The translations under genes and the position numbers were made by a program. A stretch of DNA of 10,780 bases from Actinomycetota bacterium. Lineage in GTDB: Bacteria; Actinomycetota; Actinomycetes; Actinomycetales; Cellulomonadaceae. Below, piece after piece: positions 1 through 6,052 of the stretch. Below the pieces are notes generated by a model. It searched no databases and was not told the origin of the DNA. It saw nothing but the letters and a program-made list of their open reading frames with translations. The stretch's first letter is position 1. The number at the start of each line of letters is the position of its first letter. The stretch lies in assembly GCA_018898235.1 (NCBI GenBank), contig JAHIJU010000207.1, positions 1 through 10,780 of the forward strand. The letters run 5' to 3'.

Positions 1-1550
1 ATGAAGCCGCCCGGCACGCCACGCTGGTCGGTGGTGTACCCGACGGGCACGTCGGACGACGGGTCGACCGGCAGGATCGCCTCGTCGGCGACCAGCGGGG
101 CGTCGTACCGGGGATCGCCGTTCTCGTCGAGGGGGTACCACACCGGGAACGGCACGCCGAAGAAGCGCTGCCGGCTGACGAGCCAGTCGCCGTTGAGGCC
201 GCCGACCCAGTTCTCGTAGCGGACCTTCATGTAGTCCGGGTGGAACGCGATCTGCTCCCCGCGGGCCAGCAGCGCGTCCCGCAGCGCACCGTCGCGGCCA
301 CCGTTGCGGATGTACCACTGGCGCGACGAGACGATCTCGAGCGGCTTGTCGCCCTTCTCGTAGAAGTTGGCCTTGCGGGTGGTCGGCGTGGGCTCGCCGT
401 CGAGGTCGCCGCTGGTGCGCAGCGCGGCGACCACGGCCTCCCGGGCGGAGAAGGTCGTCTTGCCGGCCAGCTCGGCGTAGACCGCCTGGGCGCCGGGTGT
501 GGTCAGCCAGTCCGGCGTCGAACGCTCCAGACGTCCGTCGCGGCCCACCACGGTGCGGTTCGGCAGCTGCAGCTCACGCCACCACTGCACGTCCGTGAGG
601 TCGCCGAAGGTGCAGCACATGGCGATGCCGGCGCCCTTGTCCGGCTCGGCCGCGGGGTGGGCGAGCACCGGCACCGCCACATCGAACAGCGGGCCGGTCA
701 CGGTCGTGCCGAACAGGTGCTGGTAGCGCTCGTCGTCGGGGTGGGCGATGAGCGCGACGCAGGCCGGCAGCAGCTCGGGCCGGGTGGTCTCGATGAACAC
801 CGGTCCGTCGACGCCGTGGAACGCGACGCGATGGTAGGCGCCGGGGTAGTCGCGGGCCTCGAGCTCGGCCTGGGCGACCGCCGTCTGGAAGGTGACGTCC
901 CACAGGCCCGGGGCCAGTGCCTGGTAGGCCTCGCCGCGGGCCAGGTTGCGCACGAACCCCTGCTGGGCCACCGCGCGCGCCTCGTCGGAGATCGTGCGGT
1001 AGGTGCGTGACCAGTCGACGGACAGGCCCAGGTAACGCCACAGGGCCTCGAACTGCGCCTCGTCCTCACCGGACAGCCGCAGGCACAGCTCGATGAAGTT
1101 GGGCCGCGAGATCGGCACCTGGTCGCCCGGCTTCACCGACTTGCCGTCGGTGCCCTCGTGCGGCGGCACGAACCCGGGGGTGTAGGTCAGCGACGGGTCG
1201 CAGCGCACGCCGTAGTAGTTCTGCACCCGGCGCTCGGTCGGCAGGCCGTTGTCGTCCCAGCCCATCGGGTAGAACACCTCGGCGCCGCGCATCCGCCGGT
1301 ACCGGGCGACCACGTCGGTGTGCGTGTAGGAGAACACGTGTCCCACGTGCAGCGAGCCGGAGACGGTGGGTGGCGGGGTGTCGATCGCGAACACGCGCTC
1401 GGCCGGGGCCTGCGCGTCGAAGGTGTAGGTGCCCTGCTCCGACCAGGCCGTTCCCCACCGCTCCTCCAGCCCGTCGAGGCTGACCCTGTCCGGTACCCGT
1501 CGCGTCGTGGTGATCGACGGGTCGGGGGACGGCGGGGTCAGAGGGCTCAT
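1..1550 (-). CDS. valS: Valine--tRNA ligase, type 2 (archaeal-like), N-terminal part
   Basis: Cytoplasmic class I aminoacyl-tRNA synthetase that charges tRNA-Val. The reading frame is open from an ATG at 1550 to the left edge (516 codons), so the C-terminal part, including the KMSKS loop and anticodon-binding domain, lies outside the window. The HIGH-type signature is seen as PPPTVSGSLHVGH at about residues 59-71. It is followed by MGWDDNGLPTERRVQNYYGV at about 96-115, typical of the archaeal-like type 2 ValRS rather than the usual bacterial form, which has GTDHAG here. The editing domain shows ETTRPELLPACVALIAHPDD and GIAMCCTFGDLTDVQWW. The first about 20 residues are Pro/Ser-rich and precede the conserved start of the fold (RVSLDGLEERW). 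No good Shine-Dalgarno sequence precedes the ATG, and no other in-frame start fits better. It is the last visible gene of a minus-strand run and is separated from the esterase gene by a 239-bp gap. The family call is secure; the type 2 label rests on recognised motifs. Confidence 0.95.
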   Translation of the reverse strand, partial: MSPLTPPSPDPSITTTRRVPDRVSLDGLEERWGTAWSEQGTYTFDAQAPAERVFAIDTPPPTVSGSLHVGHVFSYTHTDVVARYRRMRGAEVFYPMGWDDNGLPTERRVQNYYGVRCDPSLTYTPGFVPPHEGTDGKSVKPGDQVPISRPNFIELCLRLSGEDEAQFEALWRYLGLSVDWSRTYRTISDEARAVAQQGFVRNLARGEAYQALAPGLWDVTFQTAVAQAELEARDYPGAYHRVAFHGVDGPVFIETTRPELLPACVALIAHPDDERYQHLFGTTVTGPLFDVAVPVLAHPAAEPDKGAGIAMCCTFGDLTDVQWWRELQLPNRTVVGRDGRLERSTPDWLTTPGAQAVYAELAGKTTFSAREAVVAALRTSGDLDGEPTPTTRKANFYEKGDKPLEIVSSRQWYIRNGGRDGALRDALLARGEQIAFHPDYMKVRYENWVGGLNGDWLVSRQRFFGVPFPVWYPLDENGDPRYDAPLVADEAILPVDPSSDVPVGYTTDQRGVPGGF

Positions 1551-1608
1551 GGGCCCACATCTTCCCAGAACCGGCGGGTGCCCGCGGACGCGTGCGCCGG
1601 CCCCGCGG

Positions 1609-1731
1609 TCAGCCCTCGGTGTGCGGGGTCACCCAGGTGAGCGCCGCGGAGGCCATCGTCTGCCAGGTAGCCCCGCGGTGGCCGCCGGTGGTCACGATCC
1701 CCAGATCGGCGGCGACGCCGGGTCCGACCAT
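1609..1731 (-). pseudogene. Degenerate copy of the esterase C-terminus (remnant)
   Basis: Read on the minus strand, this 41-codon stretch ends in TGA and encodes a peptide closely matching the last 39 residues of the esterase encoded just upstream (1790-2914). Examples are VGPGVAADL against VGPQVSADL, GGHRGATWQTM against GGHNWDTWQAM, and PHTEG-stop against QHTNG-stop. By eye 22 of 39 residues are identical, with no gaps and the same stop position. The nucleotide match is clearly weaker than expected for a recent duplication. The catalytic-type GGH is present, but the nucleophile region and the rest of the fold are absent, and homology stops abruptly at VGP. I infer that this is the tail of a former tandem paralogue that lost its body, or an old partial duplication. 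An ATG happens to sit at 1731, but a 40-residue hydrolase tail is unlikely to be functional. Confidence 0.75.
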
Positions 1732-1748
1732 GGCGGCACCTCGGGGAC

Positions 1749-1779
1749 GGGTCCGTGAGGCACGGAGCCCACGGGACCC
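1749..1779 (-). terminator. Hairpin after esterase gene, possible terminator
   Basis: GGGTCCGTG (1749-1757) pairs with CACGGGACCC (1770-1779) through nine base pairs with one bulged G and a 12-nt loop. It starts 11 nt past the esterase stop codon in the direction of transcription. No T-tract follows, as is common in high-GC actinomycetes, so terminator function is an inference. Confidence 0.4.
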
Positions 1780-1789
1780 GGTCGGCCTG

Positions 1790-2914
1790 TCAGCCGTTGG
1801 TGTGCTGAGCCAACCAGGACAGTGCGGGCGAGGTCATCGCCTGCCAGGTGTCCCAGTTGTGGCCACCTCGCGTGAGCAGCTCGAGGTCGGCGCTCACCTG
1901 CGGGCCGACGGCCTTCTGGAGCTGCACGGCGTCCGACGTGGTGGCGGCGTCCTGCTTGCTGGCGGCGAGCAGCAGTGCGACCGGGCGGTCGGTGCCGGCA
2001 GCGACCAGGGTGCGCAGGTCGTTGTCCTTGCGGGCCTGTGCGGAGCCGGACAGCACCCGGGCGTCCGGGACGTTCGCGCCCGCGAGGCTCGCTGCGGCCG
2101 AGAACAACGCCGGCGTGGTCACCGCCAGCCGCACGGCGCAGCTGGCGCCGGAGGAGTAGCCCATCACCTGCCACCGCTGGGCGGAGACCGCCAGCACATG
2201 GAAGGACGCCGAGATGACGGCGGGCACGTCCTGCGTCAGCCAGGTGGCGACCTTCGGCCCGTCAGCCGGTGCGTCGGAGCAGCCCCAGTCCTTGCCCCCG
2301 ACGTTGGTGGTCGCCGAGACGATGAGGGTCGGCTTCATGGCGCCGGTCGCGATGAGCTCGCTCGCCTTGGCCACGAGCTGAAGCCCGTTGAAGGTGTCGA
2401 TCGGGTCGCCGGGTGAGCCGTCGAGGGCGAGCAGCACGGGCAGCGGGTCGCCGGTCGCCGTGTAGCCGGGTGGCGTCCAGACCAGGATCTGCCCGTTGAC
2501 GCCGGACCTGGCCCCCGTGACCTGGGCGCTGACGAGCCCGGAGCCGTCGCCGGTGAAGGGGACCGCGGCCACGGTCGGGGCCGCCGTCGTCGGCGTGGCC
2601 GGAGCCGCCGTGTTCGGTGCCTGGGCGGGCTGCGGGGCGGCGGCCGCGGCGCCGGGCACGATGGTGGCGGCGCCGAGGTCGGCCGTGCCGAACAGCTCGT
2701 CCCAGGTGACGTAGAACCGATTCGCCTGGTTGACGCCCGCGAACACGGCGGCCACCGCGGCGACCTGGCACACCAGCAGGACGAGCACTCGTTGCACGGC
2801 ACGAAGGGCCACCGGTCCGCGGACCCGGTTCCAGACGAGCAGTGCCAGCGGGATGCTCGCAACCGCCACGAGGATGGCGACGAGCTCGAACAGACGGGAT
2901 GCGGGACCTGGCAC
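1790..2914 (-). CDS. Membrane-anchored alpha/beta-hydrolase-fold esterase
   Basis: Putative extracytoplasmic serine esterase of the esterase D/Fes-like group (374 aa); the substrate cannot be told from sequence. Two hydrophobic segments (about residues 8-28 and 40-60) precede the motif NRFYVTWDELFG. A low-complexity Ala/Pro/Thr linker follows (about 83-118), then the hydrolase domain. The nucleophile elbow is GYSSG at 252-256 (Ser254), and the likely catalytic His is in GGHNWDTW (His352). Asp322 is a possible acid residue, but this is uncertain. Two cysteines, C212 and C259, could form a disulfide. The layout suggests an N-terminal membrane anchor with the catalytic domain outside the membrane, as in many actinomycete esterases of this kind. 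The start is GTG at 2914: there is no Shine-Dalgarno sequence, but TAGCCT sits 6 nt upstream, consistent with a leaderless mRNA. It lies 62 bp downstream of the CGNR regulator gene on the same strand. A degenerate duplicate of its 3' end follows it. Confidence 0.85.
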   Translation of the reverse strand: MPGPASRLFELVAILVAVASIPLALLVWNRVRGPVALRAVQRVLVLLVCQVAAVAAVFAGVNQANRFYVTWDELFGTADLGAATIVPGAAAAAPQPAQAPNTAAPATPTTAAPTVAAVPFTGDGSGLVSAQVTGARSGVNGQILVWTPPGYTATGDPLPVLLALDGSPGDPIDTFNGLQLVAKASELIATGAMKPTLIVSATTNVGGKDWGCSDAPADGPKVATWLTQDVPAVISASFHVLAVSAQRWQVMGYSSGASCAVRLAVTTPALFSAAASLAGANVPDARVLSGSAQARKDNDLRTLVAAGTDRPVALLLAASKQDAATTSDAVQLQKAVGPQVSADLELLTRGGHNWDTWQAMTSPALSWLAQHTNG

Positions 2915-2920
2915 GGGGTG

Positions 2921-2926
2921 AGGCTA
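2921..2926 (-). promoter_or_regulatory. -10 box of leaderless esterase promoter
   Basis: TAGCCT on the minus strand fits the actinobacterial TANNNT -10 consensus and ends 6 nt before the GTG start of the esterase. That places transcription initiation at or next to the start codon. No recognisable TTGACA-like -35 element is seen 17-18 nt upstream, and no Shine-Dalgarno sequence is present. Confidence 0.5.
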
Positions 2927-2976
2927 CGAGTCCGTCGCGGCCGAGAGACGCAGCAGGGGGCGTCGGCCGCAGATCT

Positions 2977-3552
2977 TCACCCGACCTCTGCTTCTGGTTC
3001 ACCGTCCTGACCGGCGCGTCGGGCACGGTAGGCGGCGACATGAGCCCGGTTCCCGCAGTTGTTGACGTCGCAGAACCGCCGCGACCGGTTCCGCGAGAGG
3101 TCCACCAGCACCGCCTGACAGTCGTCGGCGGCGCACACGGCCATCCGCGCCCACTCGTCCGAGCGGATCACGTCGACCACGGCCATGGCGGACTCGACGA
3201 GGATCCTGACCTGGAGCGGGGCCTGCAGCGAGGTGGCGTGCAGGTGCCAGTCCCAGCCGTCGTGGCGCACCAGGTAGGGCACCGCAGCGGCCTCGCGCAG
3301 CATGGTGTTGACGAGGGTCGCGGCGTGGTCGCGGTCGGCGGACCACAGGGTGTGCAGCCGCCGGCGCACCTCGTGGACCTGGGCGAGTTCGTCGTCGTCA
3401 CCGTCGTGGCGACCGGCGAACCCGTGCTCGACCCAGAACCGGTCGAGGTCCTCGACACAGGCCAGCGCATCGAGGCCGTCCCTGCGCAGCGAGGTGTTCA
3501 CGAGTGCTGCTGCGGTGACGAGGTTCTGCTGGGTGTCATAGGCGAAAGGCAC
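2977..3552 (-). CDS. CGNR zinc-finger protein (ABATE-domain, putative transcription regulator)
   Basis: Cytoplasmic protein of 191 residues with the two-part architecture of the ABATE/zf-CGNR family, presumed stress-linked transcriptional regulators. The N-terminal alpha-helical ABATE part begins with the typical FAYDTQQNLVTAAALVNTS and runs to about residue 130. The C-terminal zinc finger supplies Cys140, Cys145, Cys161 and Cys166, the last within the defining CGNR motif (FCDVNNCGNRAHVAAYR). The C-terminus is a short acidic tail. The frame is open further upstream to a GTG at 3585, but the GTG at 3552 is chosen for two reasons. A perfect AGGAG lies 5 nt before it, and the likely -10 box (3587-3592) would place the transcription start downstream of 3585. 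It is divergent from the EamA exporter gene, which makes that gene a candidate target. The ligand and targets are unknown. Confidence 0.88.
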   Translation of the reverse strand: MPFAYDTQQNLVTAAALVNTSLRRDGLDALACVEDLDRFWVEHGFAGRHDGDDDELAQVHEVRRRLHTLWSADRDHAATLVNTMLREAAAVPYLVRHDGWDWHLHATSLQAPLQVRILVESAMAVVDVIRSDEWARMAVCAADDCQAVLVDLSRNRSRRFCDVNNCGNRAHVAAYRARRAGQDGEPEAEVG

Positions 3553-3557
3553 GTTGA

Positions 3558-3562
3558 CTCCT
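3558..3562 (-). promoter_or_regulatory. Ribosome binding site that fixes the CGNR gene start
   Basis: AGGAG on the minus strand is followed by TCAAC and then GTG (3552). It is the clearest Shine-Dalgarno sequence in the window and selects the 191-residue product over the longer reading. Confidence 0.75.
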
Positions 3563-3586
3563 GACGGCACGGGCTCTACTGTCACG

Positions 3587-3592
3587 AGCGTA
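3587..3592 (-). promoter_or_regulatory. -10 box of the CGNR gene promoter
   Basis: TACGCT on the minus strand matches TANNNT. Initiation about 7 nt downstream (near 3580) would give a leader of roughly 28 nt containing the AGGAG site. The -35 region is weak (CCGACG with an 18-nt spacer). The 110 bp between this gene and the divergent exporter gene (3553-3662) must also carry the exporter promoter, for which no clear -10 box was seen. Confidence 0.45.
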
Positions 3593-3653
3593 GGCCCTGA
3601 TGACTCCTGGCGTCGGACGTCGGGCAGACGGCAACCGACCAGCGACGACAGAC

Positions 3654-3657
3654 AGGA
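3654..3657 (+). promoter_or_regulatory. Ribosome binding site deciding the exporter start
   Basis: AGGA lies 5 nt before the second of two adjacent ATG codons (3663) but only 2 nt before the first (3660), so the second ATG is the better-placed start. Confidence 0.5.
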
Positions 3658-3662
3658 TCATG

Positions 3663-4625
3663 ATGGCGGGGCGTGGAGCGGCGGGCGTCGCGACGGGACT
3701 CGTGGGCGCGGCGGCGTTCGCGACCAGCGGGCCGATGGTCAAGCCGCTGCTCGCGATCGGCTGGACGCCCGGCGCCGCCGTCCTGGTACGGCTCACGATG
3801 GGGGCGCTGCTGCTCGCCGTCCCCGTGGCGGTGGCCGTCCGGGGGAGGTTCTCGGTCATCGTGGCGCACTGGCGGCTCGTCGTGACCTTCGGGCTGTTCG
3901 GCGTTGCGGCCTCGTCCACGCTGTTCTACCTGGCGGTGGACCGGCTCACCGTCGCGGTCACGCTCCTCCTGGAGTACACCGGGCCGTTGCTGCTGATCGG
4001 CTGGGCATGGTTGCGCACGCGTCGGGCCCCCTCGACCCGCACCCTCGTCGGGGCAGCGCTGGCCATGGGTGGACTCGTGCTCGTGCTCGATGTCGCCGGT
4101 GCGGTCCACCTGGACACGCTCGGACTCGTGTTCGCCTCGCTGGCGGCGGTCGGCAACGCCGCCTACTTCGCCCTGATGGGTGTGCCCTCGGCGCTGCCCC
4201 CGGTCGCCCTGGCAGGTTCGGCGATGGCCGTGGCGGCGGTGGCCGTCGGTGTCCTGGCCATGGTCGGCGTGCTGCCCGTGCACGTGGTGGCCGCGCCGGT
4301 CGTGATGGCCGGCGCGCAGGTCTCCTGGTGGCTGCCGGTGCTCGTCGTCGGTGTGCTCCCGACGGCGTTCGCCTACGGGATCTCGGCGGTCTCGGTGCGC
4401 CTCCTCGGTGACCAGGTCGCGTCGTTCGTCGCACTCGCCGAGGTGCTGTTCGCCGTGCTGCTCGCCTGGGCGGTGCTCGACGAGGCGCCCGCCGCCGCGC
4501 AGGGCCTGGGCGCCGTCCTCGTCGTGGCCGGGGTCGCGCTGGTGCGGCGTGCCTCCTCCACCCCGGTCGGAGCGCCGGTCCCGGCGGCCGAGCCCGCGGT
4601 CCAGGCCGAACCCGTCTCCGTCTGA
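3663..4625 (+). CDS. EamA/DMT-superfamily transporter
   Basis: Polytopic inner-membrane protein of about 320 residues with the length and hydrophobicity of the ten-helix drug/metabolite transporter superfamily, built from two EamA repeats. The first repeat begins GVATGLVGAAAFATSGPMVK, followed by LFYLAVDRLTVAVTLLLEYTG. The second repeat contains the diagnostic LPTAFAYGISAVSVRLLGDQ and FVALAEVLFAVLLAWAVLDE. A hydrophilic Pro/Ala/Val tail ends the protein. Members export amino acids, metabolites or drugs, and the substrate here cannot be assigned. The frame is open upstream to 3600, but the AGGA spacing favours ATG 3663, and the upstream residues are charged and unlike the family's N-terminus. 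It is divergently transcribed from the CGNR regulator, a common arrangement for an exporter and its regulator. The gene ends 20 bp before the F420-dependent oxidoreductase, which appears to have its own promoter. Confidence 0.9.
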   Translation: MAGRGAAGVATGLVGAAAFATSGPMVKPLLAIGWTPGAAVLVRLTMGALLLAVPVAVAVRGRFSVIVAHWRLVVTFGLFGVAASSTLFYLAVDRLTVAVTLLLEYTGPLLLIGWAWLRTRRAPSTRTLVGAALAMGGLVLVLDVAGAVHLDTLGLVFASLAAVGNAAYFALMGVPSALPPVALAGSAMAVAAVAVGVLAMVGVLPVHVVAAPVVMAGAQVSWWLPVLVVGVLPTAFAYGISAVSVRLLGDQVASFVALAEVLFAVLLAWAVLDEAPAAAQGLGAVLVVAGVALVRRASSTPVGAPVPAAEPAVQAEPVSV

Positions 4626-4633
4626 GGGGTCAC

Positions 4634-4639
4634 TAGGCT
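4634..4639 (+). promoter_or_regulatory. -10 box of leaderless F420 oxidoreductase promoter
   Basis: TAGGCT lies in the 20-bp gap after the exporter stop codon and ends 6 nt before ATG 4646. There is no Shine-Dalgarno sequence, so a leaderless transcript is likely. The -35 region would fall inside the exporter's last codons and shows no consensus match. Confidence 0.55.
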
Positions 4640-4645
4640 GACCGC

Positions 4646-5662
4646 ATGGGTCAGGTGACGGCGTCCGGTCTGACGGTCGGCTACGCGGCGATGCTCGAGC
4701 AGTTCGCCCCGATGGAGGCGGTGGAGCTGTCCGCCTACGCGGAGGCGCACGGGTTCTCGGGTGTGATGGCCGCCGACCACTTCCAGCCCTGGGTCCCGGC
4801 CCAGGGACAGGCCGCGTTCGTCTGGAACGTGCTCACCGCGATCGGTGAGCGGACGGTCGGCGACATGGGACCGGGGGTGACGGCGCCCACCTTCCGGTGG
4901 CACCCGGCCATGGTCGCGCAGGCCTCCGCGACGCTGGCCGCGATGTACCCCGGTCGGCACTGGCTGGGCCTGGGCTCGGGCGAGGCGCTCAACGAGCACG
5001 TCGTGGCCGGCTACTGGCCGGAGGCGCCCGAGCGCATCAACCGGATGTTCGAGGCCATCGAGATCATCCGCAAGCTGTTCACGGCCTCGTTGGCGGGCAA
5101 GGACGTCAAGCACGCCGGGACCTTCTACAAGCTCGAGTCGACCAGGCTGTGGACCATGCCGGCCGTGGCGCCCGAGATCCTGGTCGCGACCGCCGGGCCG
5201 GTGACTGCCAAGCGGGCCGGTCGGTTGGCCGACGGTCTCATCACGGTCGGCGCACCGCTGGAGAAGATCAGCGGCCTGTTCGGCAAGTTCGCCGAGGGGG
5301 CCCGTGAGGCCGGCAAGGACCCGGACACCCTGCCCACGGTGCTGCAGCTGCACCTGTCGTGGGCGGACACCGACGAGCAGGCGATGGCCAACGCGCTGCA
5401 CGAGTGGCCCAACGGCGGCATGAGGTTCCCCAAGGCCGACATCCGTTCACCGTGGGACTTCGAGCAGATGGCCAAGCTCGTGCGCCCGGAGGACTTCGCC
5501 GGTCGGATGGTCGTGTCGGCCGACCCGGACGTGCACCGCGCCGAGATCCAGAAGTACGTGGACCTCGGCTTCAACCGCATCTACCTGCACAACGTGGGTC
5601 GCAACCAACGCGAGTGGATCGACGTGTTCGGCGAGCAGGTGCTGCCCGCGCTCGTGCGGTGA
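4646..5662 (+). CDS. F420-dependent luciferase-like (LLM) oxidoreductase, Fgd-like family
   Basis: Cytoplasmic TIM-barrel enzyme (338 aa) of the bacterial luciferase-like family that uses coenzyme F420. It closely resembles F420-dependent glucose-6-phosphate dehydrogenase (Fgd1) and its TIGR03557-type relatives. Visible landmarks are VGYAAMLEQFAPMEAVELS at the first strand and helix, AADHFQPW (His45 and Trp49, matching the Fgd1 active-site His and Trp) and GLGSGEALNEHVV (Glu113, matching the Fgd1 catalytic Glu). Further landmarks are ATAGPVTAKRAGRLADG and VVSADPDVHRAEIQKYVDLG near the end. Compared by eye with Fgd1, equivalents of the phosphate-binding Lys259 and Arg283 appear present (Lys263, Arg287). 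The Lys198 region (SGKG in Fgd1) reads VGAPLEK, so that lysine seems missing or shifted. The substrate may therefore not be glucose 6-phosphate, and I give no fgd symbol. Proximity to cofE, cofC and cofD fits F420 use. The start is supported by the leaderless promoter. Confidence 0.9.
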   Translation: MGQVTASGLTVGYAAMLEQFAPMEAVELSAYAEAHGFSGVMAADHFQPWVPAQGQAAFVWNVLTAIGERTVGDMGPGVTAPTFRWHPAMVAQASATLAAMYPGRHWLGLGSGEALNEHVVAGYWPEAPERINRMFEAIEIIRKLFTASLAGKDVKHAGTFYKLESTRLWTMPAVAPEILVATAGPVTAKRAGRLADGLITVGAPLEKISGLFGKFAEGAREAGKDPDTLPTVLQLHLSWADTDEQAMANALHEWPNGGMRFPKADIRSPWDFEQMAKLVRPEDFAGRMVVSADPDVHRAEIQKYVDLGFNRIYLHNVGRNQREWIDVFGEQVLPALVR

Positions 5663-5709
5663 GCCGCGAACCCGGCCGGACCGAGGTGTCCGGGGACGAG
5701 GTTCGCGCC

Positions 5710-6010
5710 ATGACCCAGCTCCCACCGGACCCGGCGGACCCGTCGGGCCGCCAGCAGCACCAGCCGTAGCAGTACCCGTACCAGCAGCACCCGTACCAGC
5801 CGTCGGCACCCTGGGCGTCGGCAGGTTCTACGCGGGGCACACGACGATCGCCGTGCTGCAGCTGGTCGGCACCATCGTGGGGGTGGCCACGTCCCGGCTG
5901 GGGATCGGCGTCTGCTCGTGGTCGGTGTGTCGGTGTGGGCGTTGGTGGACGGGATCGTGCTGCTCGCCTCGCCGTCGACGGACTCGCGCGGGCTGCTCCT
6001 GCGTTCCTGA
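5710..6010 (+). pseudogene. Decayed TM2-domain membrane protein gene
   Basis: This stretch fills the 390-bp gap between the oxidoreductase and cofE genes and holds the pieces of one TM2-domain protein spread over three frames. An ATG at 5710 (GAGG 8 nt upstream) starts a Pro/Gln-rich cytoplasmic leader that hits TAG at 5767, where a CAG codon would be expected. Beyond it the same frame continues QYPYQQHPYQPSAP, the usual Q/Y/P-rich stretch. The next frame then supplies LGVGRFYAGHTTIAVLQLV (from 5811), the core TM2 motif, but most of the preceding first helix is missing. After about 5912 a second shift is needed to read VWALVDGIVLLASPSTDS and then RGLLLRS-stop (ending 6010), the typical TM2 C-terminus. 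One nonsense codon, one frame-changing deletion and one further frameshift make it non-functional as read. Errors in the sequence could explain single lesions but hardly all three. Confidence 0.75.
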
Positions 6011-6039
6011 GGCCGGCGTCGGCACCGCGGCCGCCCGCC

Positions 6040-6045
6040 TAGGCT
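6040..6045 (+). promoter_or_regulatory. -10 box of leaderless cofE promoter
   Basis: TAGGCT, identical to the hexamer before the oxidoreductase gene, ends 7 nt before GTG 6053. It supports 6053 over the in-frame GTG at 6047, which would lie upstream of the predicted transcription start. Confidence 0.55.
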
Positions 6046-6052
6046 GGTGGGT

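Noticed and set aside
240..1010. Long plus-strand open frames opposite valS, such as 240-1010 and 1158-1640
   Set aside because: They are antisense to a clear synthetase sequence with correct motifs. Their Arg/Gly/Val-rich composition is typical of out-of-frame high-GC DNA.
1790..2914. Esterase as an antigen 85-type mycolyltransferase
   Set aside because: It has a GxSxG elbow and a late His, but the two N-terminal membrane segments and Ala/Pro linker fit a general anchored esterase, and no Ag85-specific motif was recognised.
3553..3585. Eleven-residue N-terminal extension of the CGNR protein from GTG 3585
   Set aside because: The AGGAG site 5 nt before GTG 3552 and the -10 box just upstream of 3585 both favour the shorter product.
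3555..3609. TGACTCCTG occurring twice (about 3556 and 3601) as a possible operator repeat
   Set aside because: One copy is the complement of the CGNR gene's Shine-Dalgarno region. A 9-bp match in this composition is weak evidence.
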